64,000 nucleotides of DNA from Streptomyces prunicolor NBRC 13075 (GCF_000367365.1 NZ_BARF01000003.1:62001-126000); one strand, 5' to 3'. Counted from the first letter of the stretch, positions 17,755 to 27,786 are shown. A program made the numbers and translations. Notes: generated from the letters alone by a model not told the origin.

Positions 17755-18405
17755 TCAGCGAGACCGCGTGACCTCGCCGGGTTGCCCCTGAGGCAAGGGT
17801 GGCACCTCGATCGGGTGGGCGGCGCCGGTCCGCAGTCCGTCGAGGAAGAACGCCAGGCAGCGGCGCCAGGCGTCGGGCGCGGTCTCCATCGACTCCCGGA
17901 TCACCTGGGACATCGCCCAGCTCAGGGTGACGAGGTCCGCCGCCTCGAAATCGGGGCGCAACTGCCCGCTGTCCCGGGCCCGTTGGATGAGCAGCTCCGC
18001 GTGCCGGAAACCCCGGTTGCAGGCCTGTTCGACCTCACCCGCCGCCCGGAACCGTTGCGCCACCGCGTCGTTGAGACCCTGGTCCTCGGCCTGGAGCGCG
18101 AACAGCCCCTCCAGGTACGCGACGAAACCGTCCCAGGCGTCCGGGGCCGCCAGCGCCGTCTCGGTGAGCTGCTCCAACGCCGCCAGCCGCGCCGGGAAGA
18201 TCGCCTCCCAGAACGCCTCCCGGCTCGGGAAGTGGTTGTACAGCGTGCCGATGCTGACCCCGGCCCGCCGGGCGATCTCCTCCAGCGGCGCGTCCAGACC
18301 GCGCTCACCGAACAACTCCGTTGCGGCGGCGAGCAGTTTGGCGCGGTTGCGCGCGGCGTCGGCCCGCAGGGGTTTGGGAGCGGGCGGGGGATCGGGCTGG
18401 TGCAT
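17755..18405 (-). CDS. TetR family repressor
   Basis: A 216-residue regulator. The DNA-binding domain (residues about 14-65) reads RAKLLAAATELFGERGLDAP, LEEIARRAGVSIGTLYNHFP, SREAFWEA, and the all-helical ligand-binding part follows. It is divergent from the SDR gene at 18548. Between them is a perfect palindrome (18467-18482) plus further CCTCAGG half-sites, so the pair is very likely a self-contained repressor/target unit. The inducer is unknown. Confidence 0.9.
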   Translation of the reverse strand: MHQPDPPPAPKPLRADAARNRAKLLAAATELFGERGLDAPLEEIARRAGVSIGTLYNHFPSREAFWEAIFPARLAALEQLTETALAAPDAWDGFVAYLEGLFALQAEDQGLNDAVAQRFRAAGEVEQACNRGFRHAELLIQRARDSGQLRPDFEAADLVTLSWAMSQVIRESMETAPDAWRRCLAFFLDGLRTGAAHPIEVPPLPQGQPGEVTRSR

Positions 18406-18466
18406 GACGTCATCATACGGAACTTGAGATGGGCCTCAGGTTCCGTGCTACGGTCGGAGAAGTAAG

Positions 18467-18482
18467 TTGAGGCATGCCTCAA
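18467..18482. promoter_or_regulatory. Putative TetR operator, TTGAGGCATGCCTCAA
   Basis: A perfect 16-bp palindrome in the gap between the TetR and SDR genes. Related half-sites flank it: TTGAGATGGGCCTCAGG at about 18424-18440 and two copies of GCCTCAGGTCA at about 18489-18512. Sites of this size and position are typical TetR operators. Confidence 0.75.
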
Positions 18483-18547
18483 TTTAACGCCTCAGGTCAA
18501 TGCCTCAGGTCAGCCGTGTCCGTGAAACCGCCCCGGAAGGCTCCGTC

Positions 18548-19285
18548 ATGCCCGCAGCGCAGCAGCCCAAGATCGCCGTCGTCCTCGGGGTAGGCCCCGG
18601 CCTCGGCATGTCCGTCGCCCACCGCTTCGGCCGCGAGGGATACACGGTGGCCGTGGTGTCCCGCAGCGACACCCGGCACACCGACTACGTCGCGTCACTC
18701 GCCGCGGCGGGCGTCGAGGCCGTGTCCTACGTCGCCGATGTGCGCGACACCAAGCAGCTCGGCTCGGTACTCGACACCGTCGCCGAGCGGTACGGCCGTA
18801 TCGACCTCGTCTACTACGGCCCGGGCGCCCTCGACCTCGACGAGAGCCGCCCCAAGTCGATCACCGAGACCGACTCCGCCGGCGTCCAGGAGGCGATGAG
18901 CTGGATGTATCCCGCCGTCGACGTGGTGGGCAGGGTGCTGCCCGGCATGGTCGAGCGCGGTGGCGGCGCGTTCGTGTTCGCGGGCGGGCTCAGTGCCGTG
19001 GTGCCGATGCCCACGCTCGGCGCGCTCGCCGTCTCGTCGGCCGCCCTGCGCAACTACGCCCTGACCCTCAACGCCGCGCTGGCAGACACCGGGGTCTACG
19101 CCGGCAACCTGGTCATCGGCGGACTCATCGAGCGGGGTGACATCCACCAGCTGATCACGTCGAACCCCGGGCAGTTCGGGAACGTCGGCGACCGGACCCT
19201 CGACCCGGACGAAATCGCCGACGGCGCCTGGGAGTTGGTGGCACGGCGGGACCGGGCGGAGGACACGTTCAGCGTGCTCGGCTAG
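18548..19285 (+). CDS. SDR-fold oxidoreductase-like protein lacking the catalytic YxxxK
   Basis: A 245-residue Rossmann protein. The cofactor loop is GVGPGLGMSVAHRFGREGYT (TGxxxGxG variant), followed by SRSDTR for NADPH and ADVRDTKQLGSVLDTVAERY. At the place where short-chain dehydrogenases carry Tyr-x-x-x-Lys, this protein has LGALAVSSAALRNY, so neither Tyr nor Lys is present. It may be a binding protein, use other residues, or have lost activity. GGAAGG before the ATG at 18548 sets the start. Probably controlled by the divergent TetR. Confidence 0.82.
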   Translation: MPAAQQPKIAVVLGVGPGLGMSVAHRFGREGYTVAVVSRSDTRHTDYVASLAAAGVEAVSYVADVRDTKQLGSVLDTVAERYGRIDLVYYGPGALDLDESRPKSITETDSAGVQEAMSWMYPAVDVVGRVLPGMVERGGGAFVFAGGLSAVVPMPTLGALAVSSAALRNYALTLNAALADTGVYAGNLVIGGLIERGDIHQLITSNPGQFGNVGDRTLDPDEIADGAWELVARRDRAEDTFSVLG

Positions 19286-19303
19286 GAGTCGGCCAGGAGT
19301 CGG

Positions 19304-20887
19304 TTAGGAGTCCGTACGGTCGTCGAGGCGCGGGAAGAGCACCGCGCCCTTCGTCACCGGGGAGCCGGGCGGAAGCGCACCCCACGCGGAGGCGTCCCGG
19401 ACCCGCTGGTCCCGCAGCGGGCCCAGGGACGTCGAGGCGCCGAGGGAGTCCCACAGACGGTGCGACGTCTCCGGCATGACCGGTTCCAGGAGGATCGCGA
19501 TCGCGCGGAGGGAGTCCGCGGCCGTGTAGAGGATCGTCGCCAGGCGGGTGCGGGCCTCGGGGGAGTCCGACTTGGCGACCTTCCAGGGTTCCTGGTCGGT
19601 CAGATAGCCGTTGACCTGCCGGACGAAGTCGAAGACGGCCAGGATGCCGCCCTGGAAGTCGAGTTGGTCGCCGATACGGTGGTCCGCCTCCGAAGCCGCC
19701 CTGAGAAGGGCTGACTTGAGTGAGCGCTCGGCCTCGGTCTCCTCCCCCGGCGCGGGCAGGCAGCCCTCGAAGTACCTGGCCGTCATCGCGGTCACCCGGG
19801 AGGCCAAGTTGCCGTAGCCGTTGGCGAGTTCGCTGGTGTAGCGGGCGGTGAAGTCCTCCCAGGAGAAGGAACCGTCCTGGCCGAAGGCGATCGCGCGCAG
19901 GAAGTACCAGCGGTAGGCGTCGACGCCGAAGTGCGCGGTGAGGGTCTCGGGGCTGATGCCGGTCAGGTTCGACTTGGACATCTTCTCGCCGCCGACCAAC
20001 AGCCAGCCGTTGGCGGCGATCCGGCCCGGCAGCGGCAGGCCGTTGGCCATGAGCATCGCCGGCCAGATGACGGCATGGAAGCGGAGAATGTCCTTGCCGA
20101 CCAGGTGGACGTCGGCGGGGAAGGTCGCCTCGAACTTCTCGGGGTTCTCGTTGTAGCCCACGGCGGTCGCGTAGTTGAGAAGCGCGTCGACCCAGACGTA
20201 GATGACATGCGAGGTGTCCCAGGGGACCTTGACGCCCCAGTCGAAGGTCGAGCGGGAGATCGACAGGTCCTGGAGGCCCTGGCGGACGAAGTTCACGACC
20301 TCGTTGCGGGCCGAGGCGGGCTGGATGAAGTCGGGGTGGGCGTCGTAGTGGGCGAGGAGACGGTCGCCGTACTCGCTCAGCTTGAAGAAGTAGTTCTCCT
20401 CCTTGAGGAGTTCCACCGGGCGTCGGTGGATGGCGCACAGCGGGGTCCCGCTGCCGTCCTCCGCCTCGATCAGCTCGCCCGGGAGTTTGTACTCCTCGCA
20501 GTACACGCAGTACGGGCCCTCGTAACCGCCCTTGTAGATCTCGCCCTTGTCGTACAGGTCCTGCACGAACTCCTGGACGCGGTCGGTGTGGCGGCGCTCG
20601 GTGGTGCGGATGAAGTCGTCGTGGGAGATGGCGAGATGGGCCCAGAGGGGTTTCCAGGACTCCTCGACCAGGCGGTCCGCCCACTCCTGCGGGGGCACGC
20701 CGTTCGCCTCCGCCGTGCGCAGGATCTTCTGGCCGTGCTCGTCCGTGCCGGTGAGGAACCAGACCTCCTCACCGCGCCGGCGGTGCCAGCGGGCGAGGAC
20801 GTCGGCGGCGACGGTGGTGTAGGCGTGGCCCAGGTGGGGGGCGTCGTTGACGTAGTAGATGGGGGTGGTGACGTAGTAGTACGTCAT
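19304..20887 (-). CDS. metG: Methionyl-tRNA synthetase, type without zinc knuckle
   Basis: A 527-residue class I synthetase charging tRNA-Met. The HIGH motif appears as APHLGHAYTT (residues about 16-25) and the KMSKS motif as GGEKMSKSNLTG (about 300). The knuckle region has CVYCEEY and a later Cys in PLCAIHRR rather than four regular cysteines. The helical anticodon-binding domain follows and there is no C-terminal EMAP/tRNA-binding domain, giving the short form seen in actinobacteria. It lies 45 bases downstream of a second, different MetRS gene on the same strand, and is probably co-transcribed with it. Confidence 0.95.
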   Translation of the reverse strand: MTYYYVTTPIYYVNDAPHLGHAYTTVAADVLARWHRRRGEEVWFLTGTDEHGQKILRTAEANGVPPQEWADRLVEESWKPLWAHLAISHDDFIRTTERRHTDRVQEFVQDLYDKGEIYKGGYEGPYCVYCEEYKLPGELIEAEDGSGTPLCAIHRRPVELLKEENYFFKLSEYGDRLLAHYDAHPDFIQPASARNEVVNFVRQGLQDLSISRSTFDWGVKVPWDTSHVIYVWVDALLNYATAVGYNENPEKFEATFPADVHLVGKDILRFHAVIWPAMLMANGLPLPGRIAANGWLLVGGEKMSKSNLTGISPETLTAHFGVDAYRWYFLRAIAFGQDGSFSWEDFTARYTSELANGYGNLASRVTAMTARYFEGCLPAPGEETEAERSLKSALLRAASEADHRIGDQLDFQGGILAVFDFVRQVNGYLTDQEPWKVAKSDSPEARTRLATILYTAADSLRAIAILLEPVMPETSHRLWDSLGASTSLGPLRDQRVRDASAWGALPPGSPVTKGAVLFPRLDDRTDS

Positions 20888-20932
20888 CGGGTCATCTCCG
20901 GTCTGCGCGGCGGCGCCCCTTTTGCCATCGGG

Positions 20933-22657
20933 TCAGGCCTGGTCTCCGCCGAAGCGCTCCTTGTACGTCTCCAGGTCCTCGTCCGTGAGCTTCGCGAAGA
21001 GGACCGGGGGGACGGTGAAGGGGGTGCCGGCGGGGACGGCGGTCAGGGCGCGGGCCTCGTCGGCGGAGACCCAGGTCGCCGTGTCGGACGTAAGAGAGAA
21101 GGCGGCGCGCATGGCCGCGGCCGACGACGGGATGAAGGGTTCCGAGACCACCGCGTAGAGGTGGATCAGGTTCATCGCGGTGCGCAGGGTGAGGGCCGCG
21201 GCCTCCGGGTCGGTCTTGATCTCCAGCCAGGGGGCCTTCTCCTCCAGGTAGGAGTTGCCCGCCGACCACAGGGCGCGCAGCGCCGCCGCGGCCTTGCGGA
21301 ACTGGAGGGACTCCATCTGGGTCTCGTACTCGGCGAGGAGTCCCGCGATCTCCTCGCCCAGCTTCGTCTCCGGGGCGCCCGCCGCCTTGCCTGCCGGGAC
21401 CTCGTCGCCGAAGCGCTTCTTCGAGAAGGAGAGGACGCGGTTGACGAAGTTGCCCAGGGTGTCGGCCAGGTCCTTGTTCACCGTGGCGGTGAAGTGCTCC
21501 CAGGTGAAGGACGAGTCGTCCGACTCGGGGGCGTTGGCGATCAGGAAGTAGCGCCAGTAGTCCGCCGGGAGGATGTCCAGGGCCTGGTCGGTGAAGACGC
21601 CGCGCTTCTGGGACGTGGAGAACTTACCGCCGTAGTACGTCAGCCAGTTGAAGGCCTTGACGTAGTCGACCTTCTTCCAGGGCTCGCGGATGCCGAGTTG
21701 TGTGGCCGGGAACATCACCGTGTGGAACGGGACGTTGTCCTTCGCCATGAACTCCGTGTAGCGGACGGGGTTTTCGCCGAGGTCCGACTCGTACCACCAG
21801 GACTTCCAGTTCCTGTTCTCCGGGTCCGCGTCCGACCATTCCTTTGTCGCGCCGATGTACTCGATCGGGGCGTCGAACCAGACGTAGAAGACCTTGCCCT
21901 CCGCGGCCAGCTCCGGCCAGGTGTCGGCGGGGACCGGGATGCCCCAGTCCAGGTCGCGGGTGATCGCGCGGTCGTGCAGGCCCTCGGTCAGCCACTTGCG
22001 GGCGATGGAGGAGGCGAGCTGCGGCCACTCCTCCTCGTGGGCGGCGACCCACTCCTCGACCTCGTGCTGGAGCTTCGACTGGAGGAGGAAGAGGTGCTTG
22101 GTCTCCCTGACCTCCAGGTCCGTGGATCCCGAGATCGCGGACCTGGGGTTGATGAGGTCCGTGGGGTCCAGGACTCGGGTGCAGTTCTCGCACTGGTCGC
22201 CGCGGGCCTTGTCGTAGCCGCAGTGGGGGCAGGTGCCCTCGACGTAGCGGTCCGGGAGGAAGCGGCCGTCGGTGGGCGAGTACACCTGGCGGATGGCGCG
22301 CTCTTCGATGAAGCCGTTCTCGTTCAGGCGGCGGGCGAAGTGCTGGGTGATCTCCCTGTTCTGGGGGGAGGAGCTGCGGCCGAAGTAGTCGAAGGCGAGC
22401 GCGAAGCCGTCGTAGACCGCCTTCTGCGCGTCGTGCGCCTGGGCGCAGAACTCCGCTACGGGGAGGCCCTGCTCCTTCGCGGCCAGCTCGGCCGGGGTGC
22501 CGTGTTCGTCCGTCGCGCAGATGTAGAGGACGTCGTGGCCGCGCTGGCGGAGGTAGCGGGAGTACACGTCCGCCGGGAGCATGGACCCCACCATGTTGCC
22601 CAGGTGCTTGATTCCGTTGATGTACGGAAGGGCGCTGGTGATGAGGTGTCGAGCCAT
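20933..22657 (-). CDS. Second methionyl-tRNA synthetase, zinc-knuckle type
   Basis: A 574-residue MetRS clearly different from its neighbour. HIGH is [10 protein letters not shown] (Asn replacing the second His, as in many MetRS of this branch) and the KMSKS position reads [12 protein letters not shown] complete four-Cys knuckle is present: [29 protein letters not shown] and the anticodon-domain region [16 protein letters not shown] are typical. It resembles the E. coli/archaeal-type branch more than the neighbour does. Organisms with two MetRS sometimes use one as a resistant copy against MetRS inhibitors; whether that applies here is inference. Confidence 0.93.
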   Translation of the reverse strand: MARHLITSALPYINGIKHLGNMVGSMLPADVYSRYLRQRGHDVLYICATDEHGTPAELAAKEQGLPVAEFCAQAHDAQKAVYDGFALAFDYFGRSSSPQNREITQHFARRLNENGFIEERAIRQVYSPTDGRFLPDRYVEGTCPHCGYDKARGDQCENCTRVLDPTDLINPRSAISGSTDLEVRETKHLFLLQSKLQHEVEEWVAAHEEEWPQLASSIARKWLTEGLHDRAITRDLDWGIPVPADTWPELAAEGKVFYVWFDAPIEYIGATKEWSDADPENRNWKSWWYESDLGENPVRYTEFMAKDNVPFHTVMFPATQLGIREPWKKVDYVKAFNWLTYYGGKFSTSQKRGVFTDQALDILPADYWRYFLIANAPESDDSSFTWEHFTATVNKDLADTLGNFVNRVLSFSKKRFGDEVPAGKAAGAPETKLGEEIAGLLAEYETQMESLQFRKAAAALRALWSAGNSYLEEKAPWLEIKTDPEAAALTLRTAMNLIHLYAVVSEPFIPSSAAAMRAAFSLTSDTATWVSADEARALTAVPAGTPFTVPPVLFAKLTDEDLETYKERFGGDQA

Positions 22658-22746
22658 CGGGGGGCTGCTCCCAGGTCGGTCTGGCTGGTGCGTTCCGGGT
22701 CTTGCGAACGCGTCTTGCGAACCTTGAAATCGTAGCCGACACGGGT

Positions 22747-22789
22747 GTGCCGCCCGCCTCCCGTTTTACGGGGTGGAAGCGGGCGGCAC
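22747..22789 (-). terminator. Terminator after the VWA gene
   Basis: GTGCCGCCCGC pairs perfectly with GCGGGCGGCAC (11 bp), enclosing a second small CCCG/CGGG stem. It lies between the stop of the VWA gene (22830) and the start of the MetRS gene (22657), both on the minus strand. Confidence 0.8.
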
Positions 22790-22829
22790 ATGGTCCTGCG
22801 GGTACTGCTCCGTGGCTACTGCTCTGTGG

Positions 22830-24578
22830 TTACGGGCGCCAGTCGATCAGTACGCCGTCGTAGAGCTCCGCGTCCGTGAGCTCCAAGGGGGTCGGGCCTG
22901 CGTGGAAGAAGGCCGTGTTGTCGGTCTTCAGCTTGCGGAGGTAGTCGAAGGCCTTGTTCTCGTGGTCGCCGAACGCGACGAACGAGAAGAACACGGAGGC
23001 GTGGGACTTCGCGGCGTCCGTGAGGGACTGGGTGGCCGGGGTCTTCGCGTCCGGGGCGCCGTCCGTCTGGAAGACGACGAGGGCGGGGGTGCCGGGGGTG
23101 GCGTTCTTGTCGTAGTGCGTGAGTACGGCTTCTACGGCGGCGTGGTAGCTGGTGCGGCCCATGCGGCCGAGGCCGGCGTGGGCCTCGTCGACGGCGTTCT
23201 CGGGGGAGGTGTTGGTGAGGTCGGTGGTGCCGTCGACCTCCGTGGAGAAGAAGACGACGTGGACGGTGGGGGTGGGTTCGGGGTCCAGGTGGGTCGCGAG
23301 GGCGAGGGCCTGGTCGGCGAGGGCTTGAGCGGAGCCGTCCTTGTAGTACGGGCGCATGCTCGCGGAGCGGTCGAGGACGAGGTAGAGCTTCGCTCGGGTA
23401 CCGGTGAGGTTGGCCTTGGCGAGGGCGAGCGCGGCGGAACCGGTCCCTACGGCCTCGGCTACGCCCTCGGCCCCGATGGTTTCCCCACCCGCACCGCCCG
23501 CGATGCTTTCGTCGTCGGGTGCGGGTGGCCCCTGTGGGGCGTCCTCGCCGTCGGCGGCTGCGGCCACGGTTGTGGCTGTGCCTGCGGCTGAGCCTGTGGT
23601 GGCTGCCGCTGCGGCTGCGAGGACAGGTTCGGGAGTGGGCTCGGGGGCGGTGGCTTCTTCGGCCACCGGCTCAGCCGCCTCGGGAGCCGACGGCTCCGCT
23701 GCCTCGGCAGTCACTGGCTGCGGCTCGGGGGTGACCTCGGCGACCGGCTCCACCTCGGGCTCGATCTCCGCGACGGGCTCAGCCTCCGCCTCCGGCGTCA
23801 CCTCGGCCTCAGGCTCAGCTTCCGCGACGGGCTCGACGACCGCTTCCGGCTCGGTCTCCGGCGTTGCCTCGGCGGCCGGCTCTTCCTCCGGGGCCGCTTC
23901 CGTGACCGGCTCCACCTCGGGCTCGATCTCCGCGACGGGCTCAGCTTCCGCTTCCGGCGTCACCTCAGCGGCAGGCTCGGCTTCTGCCTCAGGCTCAGCG
24001 ACCGGCTTGGCGTCAGCCTCCGGCGTTACGTCAGCCGTAGGCGCGACTTCCGCCTCTGCCTCGGCAACAGGCTCGGCTTCCGCGACCGGCTCCGCCTCGG
24101 CCTCCGGCGTCACCTCGGCCGCAGGCTCAGGCTCTGCCTCCGTCTTCGCCTCAACAACCGGCTCAGCAACAGCCTCAGTCGTCGGCTCGGCAACCGCCTC
24201 GGCAGTCACCTCGGCGGCAGCCACCGGCGCCGGCTCCCGCTCGGCCGCAGCCCCCGTGCCCTCCGCCCCCTCCACCGACGTCGCCGGCTTCGGGACCGTC
24301 ACGTTGTCGAAGGCCAACGCCACGAGATCGTGCTCGTCGTCCTCCAGGGTGGAGGACGGGCGGGGCTCCGGGACCGTGGCCGTTGCCGAGGGTGACGGCT
24401 TCGGGGTCGAGGTGAGGTCGGGTTCTGTGGAGGGGGACGGGACCTTCGCGTCCGGTTCCACCGTCACTGCCGTGGTCGGCTGCTCTTGCGAAGGAGTGCG
24501 TTCCGCACTCTCTGTCTCGGCGGCACGCTCCTTGCGTGACCTGCCGAACGCATTCCGCAGGAGAGTGAGAATGCCCAT
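22830..24578 (-). CDS. VWA-domain protein (TerF-like) with long Pro-Glu-Ala repeat region
   Basis: A 582-residue protein in three parts. Residues 1-75 are basic then Ser/Thr/Pro-rich. Residues about 100-330 are a highly acidic repeat of E, A, P and V; one 20-residue unit ([20 protein letters not shown]) occurs twice almost exactly. Residues about 385-582 are a von Willebrand A domain with a MIDAS-like site ([13 protein letters not shown], then [12 protein letters not shown] and FQTDGAPD), closest in feel to the TerF/DUF VWA domains of tellurite-resistance-type stress systems. No signal peptide, so cytoplasmic. The metal site suggests a calcium- or magnesium-dependent protein contact. A separate TerD protein occurs at 48270. 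Confidence 0.85.
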   Translation of the reverse strand: MGILTLLRNAFGRSRKERAAETESAERTPSQEQPTTAVTVEPDAKVPSPSTEPDLTSTPKPSPSATATVPEPRPSSTLEDDEHDLVALAFDNVTVPKPATSVEGAEGTGAAAEREPAPVAAAEVTAEAVAEPTTEAVAEPVVEAKTEAEPEPAAEVTPEAEAEPVAEAEPVAEAEAEVAPTADVTPEADAKPVAEPEAEAEPAAEVTPEAEAEPVAEIEPEVEPVTEAAPEEEPAAEATPETEPEAVVEPVAEAEPEAEVTPEAEAEPVAEIEPEVEPVAEVTPEPQPVTAEAAEPSAPEAAEPVAEEATAPEPTPEPVLAAAAAATTGSAAGTATTVAAAADGEDAPQGPPAPDDESIAGGAGGETIGAEGVAEAVGTGSAALALAKANLTGTRAKLYLVLDRSASMRPYYKDGSAQALADQALALATHLDPEPTPTVHVVFFSTEVDGTTDLTNTSPENAVDEAHAGLGRMGRTSYHAAVEAVLTHYDKNATPGTPALVVFQTDGAPDAKTPATQSLTDAAKSHASVFFSFVAFGDHENKAFDYLRKLKTDNTAFFHAGPTPLELTDAELYDGVLIDWRP

Positions 24579-24770
24579 GTGCGCAACCCTTCGCGTGAGT
24601 TGAAGCCGTCAATCCCTGGCCAGGACGGACACGTAAGGTTAGCGGCCTCGGACGGCGATCTTAGGCATGGGCAAGGCGCATGAGACGCGTCTCGTCAACA
24701 CCCCCTGTTTCAGCCACCACTTCGCTCACCCGTTCACCTGCCCGTTCGTGGTGGACGCCACGATGTGATC

Positions 24771-26762
24771 TCAGTGCGGTGACGCGATCGCCCGGGCCGC
24801 CGCCACCTCCTGCCGCAGCGGCTCCAGCACACTCTCCGCCGGGCCCGTGAGATCCGTACGGACCTCGACCAGCACCTCCGACTCGCGTACGCCCTTCGAC
24901 AACTCCCGCAGTTGGAGTGCCACTTGGGTCACCTCGGCCGGTGATGGTGAGGGTGCTCCGTGTTTCACGCGTACCCTCGCCGCCGTCGTCGCGTCGACGA
25001 TGCGTTCCACGGCCACGACGAGCGGGAGCCAGCCGGCGGCGAGGCGGCCGGTGGGCGGGGGTTCGGTGAGGGCGCGCTGGAACTCCGTACGGATGACGGA
25101 CAGGTCGCGGTAGAGGCGGCGGCGCATGCGGGCACGGGCCGCCGGGTCCACCTCCGCACCAGCACCAGCACCAGCACCGACAGCGACAGTGCCAGCGTCC
25201 GACCTACCGAACGCCGACTCCACATACGTCGCCGTGTCCGCCACCGCCTCCGCCAACCGGTCCCCCACCCTCGTGTGCCAGCTCTCCGGCCAGAGGAGAT
25301 AACCGGCCACCAGCGCGATCCCGCAGCCGATCAGCGAGTCCACCAGGCGGGGGAGCAGCAGTGCCGTGCCCTGGTGGTTCAGGACGTCGGAGAGGAGCAG
25401 GATCACCGGGGTGATCGCCATGGTCTGGTAGCCGTAGCCGCGGGGGGTGAGGGCCGGGATCAGGGGGGCCAGGAGGAGCAGGACCAGGACGTCCCACCAG
25501 CCCCTCGGGACCGCCGACAGCACCGCCGCCGCGATCACCAGCCCCGCCACCGTGCCCAGCGCGCGCAGCAGTGCCCGGGAGAAGACCGAGCCGAAGTCGG
25601 GCTTCAGGACGAAGGTGATCGTCAGCGCGACCCAGTACGAGCGCGCTACGGGGACCGTCGAGACCAGGATCTGCGCCAGGCCGATGCAGACCGCCAGGCG
25701 TAGGCCGTAGCGCCAGGAACCGGAGGAGAGGAGGACGTTGCGCGCCGCTCTCGCCGCCCTGATGCGGAGTGCCGCCGGGCGGCCCAGGCGGTCGTCGATG
25801 CCCCTCGGGTCCAGGTCCGGGGCCGTGACCACCTCCGCCGCGTGGCGCAGGGCGTGGTCGATCGCGCGGGTCGTCTCGCCGGTGGGGGCGGGGAGGGCGA
25901 GGCCTATCGGGCCGGTGTAGCCGGTTTCCACGGCCTGGGCGAGGTGGCGGACCGTCTCGCGGATCTGGGGCGGTAGCGGTTGGCCGGACTGGTGGACGGC
26001 CGGGGCTGCCTCCACCACCGGGGTGATCGCGTTCAACTGGGCCAGCAGGCGGGTGAGTTCGGGGCTGCGGCCGTGGTGGCGGGCTCGGCGGGCCAGGACC
26101 AGGTCGTACGACTGGTTCAGGGACTGGGTGACTGCCTGGCGGGCCGCGTCGTAGGCCGCAGTCGGGTCGTCGCCGCAGGTCGCGAGGAGGTCGGCGACGG
26201 TGCGGTAGGTCTTCGCGACCGCCGATCGTTCCGGGATTCCGGAGCGCAACGGCCAGGCGAGGAGGGCGAGGAGGAGGACCAGGAGGCCGCCGCCCGACAT
26301 CAGCAGGGGGGCCAGCCACCATGCGCCGGGGAGTGGGAGTCCCGCGCCGATCACCGAGTTGAGGAGCAGCAGCAGGCCCGATACGGAGGCCACCGCGCCG
26401 ATCGTCGAGATCATCCCGGAGACCAGCGCGATGCCGGTGAGCGTGGCGACGGCGTACCAGCCGTGGCCGTAGACCGCCGCGCCGAGCGTGACACCGACGG
26501 CGCCGAAGAACTGGGGGATCGCGATGTTCAGGATCCGCATGCGGTAGGCGTCGGCGGTGTCGCCGATGACGCCGGAGAGGGCGCCCATGGAGGCGAGGGC
26601 GCCGTAGGCCGTGTGCCCGGTGGCCAGGCCGATGGCGAGGGGGAGGGCCATCGCCACGGCGGCGCGGGCGATGGCCGGGCGGTTGAGGGGGGCCTGCTGG
26701 GGTTGGAGGTTCCTCACCAGCCAGTCGGGGGGTGTGAGGCCGATGGGGAACTCGCGGGACAT
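24771..26762 (-). CDS. FUSC family membrane protein (aromatic acid exporter type)
   Basis: A 663-residue protein with two blocks of about six transmembrane helices (residues about 30-170 and 345-480) separated and followed by soluble helical domains. This duplicated layout, with SYWVALTITFVLKPDFGSVF in the second block, marks the FUSC/YccS/ArAE family, whose known members export aromatic carboxylic acids such as fusaric acid. It is the last gene of a minus-strand run: 25 bases downstream of the EEP gene. A cognate periplasmic adaptor is absent, as expected for a Gram-positive. Confidence 0.88.
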   Translation of the reverse strand: MSREFPIGLTPPDWLVRNLQPQQAPLNRPAIARAAVAMALPLAIGLATGHTAYGALASMGALSGVIGDTADAYRMRILNIAIPQFFGAVGVTLGAAVYGHGWYAVATLTGIALVSGMISTIGAVASVSGLLLLLNSVIGAGLPLPGAWWLAPLLMSGGGLLVLLLALLAWPLRSGIPERSAVAKTYRTVADLLATCGDDPTAAYDAARQAVTQSLNQSYDLVLARRARHHGRSPELTRLLAQLNAITPVVEAAPAVHQSGQPLPPQIRETVRHLAQAVETGYTGPIGLALPAPTGETTRAIDHALRHAAEVVTAPDLDPRGIDDRLGRPAALRIRAARAARNVLLSSGSWRYGLRLAVCIGLAQILVSTVPVARSYWVALTITFVLKPDFGSVFSRALLRALGTVAGLVIAAAVLSAVPRGWWDVLVLLLLAPLIPALTPRGYGYQTMAITPVILLLSDVLNHQGTALLLPRLVDSLIGCGIALVAGYLLWPESWHTRVGDRLAEAVADTATYVESAFGRSDAGTVAVGAGAGAGAEVDPAARARMRRRLYRDLSVIRTEFQRALTEPPPTGRLAAGWLPLVVAVERIVDATTAARVRVKHGAPSPSPAEVTQVALQLRELSKGVRESEVLVEVRTDLTGPAESVLEPLRQEVAAARAIASPH

Positions 26763-26787
26763 GCGCCCATTATGGGCAGCCCCCGGG

Positions 26788-27786
26788 TTATTCGTGCTGG
26801 TGGAGCGTGACGTCGACCAGTAGCGCGCGGTGGTCGGTGTCGGCCAGGTCGAGGAAGCGGGCGCTGTTCGCGGTGAAGTCCGGGGAGAGGAGGACGTGGT
26901 CGATCTGGGTGCCGAAGGTGGGGGCGAACCGCTCGGGCCAGCTGGGAGTGCGAGGGTGACCGGCCATGCGGGCCGCGTCGCGCACGCCGGTGTCCAGGAT
27001 GTGGCGGAAGGCCGCGTGGTCCTGGGAGGAGTTGAAGTCTCCGGCCAGGATCGTGGGGGTGGTCGAATCCGCGGCGGCGAAGGTTCGGAGCCTGCCCAGT
27101 TCGCGGCGCCAGAGACCGACCTGGTTCGGCAACGGGGGCATGGGGTGCGCCAGTTGGAGCCGTACGGCGTGGCCGTCCACGTCGGCCACCGCGCCCGGCA
27201 TGCCCATCGTGCCCGTGACGCCCTTCGTGCCCTTGAGCGGGAAGCGGCTCAGGATGACCGACCCGTGCGAACCGGCCGCCGCCACCGCCTGCCGGTACGG
27301 GAACTCGGTGCCGAAGTCCCGTCGCAGCGTGGCCTGGCAGGTGTACTCGCACTCCTCCACGAACACCACGTCCGGCCGCTCCCGCCGGATCACCGGCACC
27401 AGGGAGCCCGTCCCCCGCCCGAACTCCACGTTCGAGGTCAGCACGCGGAACTCGGCGATCACCGGGCCGCTCGGGTCCCCGCTCTTCCCGTACGGCTCGA
27501 TGAACCACGCCAGCAGGCCCAGCAGCGCGACGCCCCACACCAGGCCCAGCCGCCAGCGGGTGGCGAGGGAGAGGAGCAGTCCGATGCCGGTCGGGGCCAG
27601 CAACCAGGGGAAGAACGCGAGGAGTTGGGGGACGGGAGTGATGGCGTCCGTGTCCGCCGTGCGGCAGCCTACGACCACGCTCACCGCGGTGAAGAGGAGC
27701 CCCGCGCACCATCGCCAGAAACGGCGCGCGCGGTGGCGCTCGGGTACGAAGTCGGCGGCGGTCCACTCGGTGGTCGCGGTGCCCAA
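26788..27786 (-). CDS. Membrane-anchored endonuclease/exonuclease/phosphatase family protein
   Basis: A 332-residue protein with three N-terminal transmembrane helices (residues about 25-95), then an EEP catalytic domain facing out of the cell. Motifs: VLTSNVEFG with Asn, VFVEE with catalytic Glu, ILAGDFNSS, IDHVLLSP, and DTDHRALLVDV with the catalytic His. These fit a DNase I/sphingomyelinase-type phosphodiesterase; the substrate is unknown. The start is a TTG at 27786 with GGAAGG seven bases upstream. It lies between a hydrolase and FUSC in one transcription unit. Confidence 0.88.
   Translation of the reverse strand: MGTATTEWTAADFVPERHRARRFWRWCAGLLFTAVSVVVGCRTADTDAITPVPQLLAFFPWLLAPTGIGLLLSLATRWRLGLVWGVALLGLLAWFIEPYGKSGDPSGPVIAEFRVLTSNVEFGRGTGSLVPVIRRERPDVVFVEECEYTCQATLRRDFGTEFPYRQAVAAAGSHGSVILSRFPLKGTKGVTGTMGMPGAVADVDGHAVRLQLAHPMPPLPNQVGLWRRELGRLRTFAAADSTTPTILAGDFNSSQDHAAFRHILDTGVRDAARMAGHPRTPSWPERFAPTFGTQIDHVLLSPDFTANSARFLDLADTDHRALLVDVTLHQHE

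Noticed and set aside
19931-22735. More than 900 codons open on the plus strand opposite both MetRS genes
   Set aside because: Antisense shadow; the minus-strand synthetases have complete motifs.
24667-24768. Short ORF MGKAHETRLVNTPCFSHHFA... between the VWA and FUSC genes
   Set aside because: No ribosome site and no gene downstream on its strand; nothing supports it.
24961-24974. Sequence like parS (GTTTCACG then CGTACC)
   Set aside because: Three mismatches to the 14-bp consensus, lies inside the FUSC gene; likely chance.
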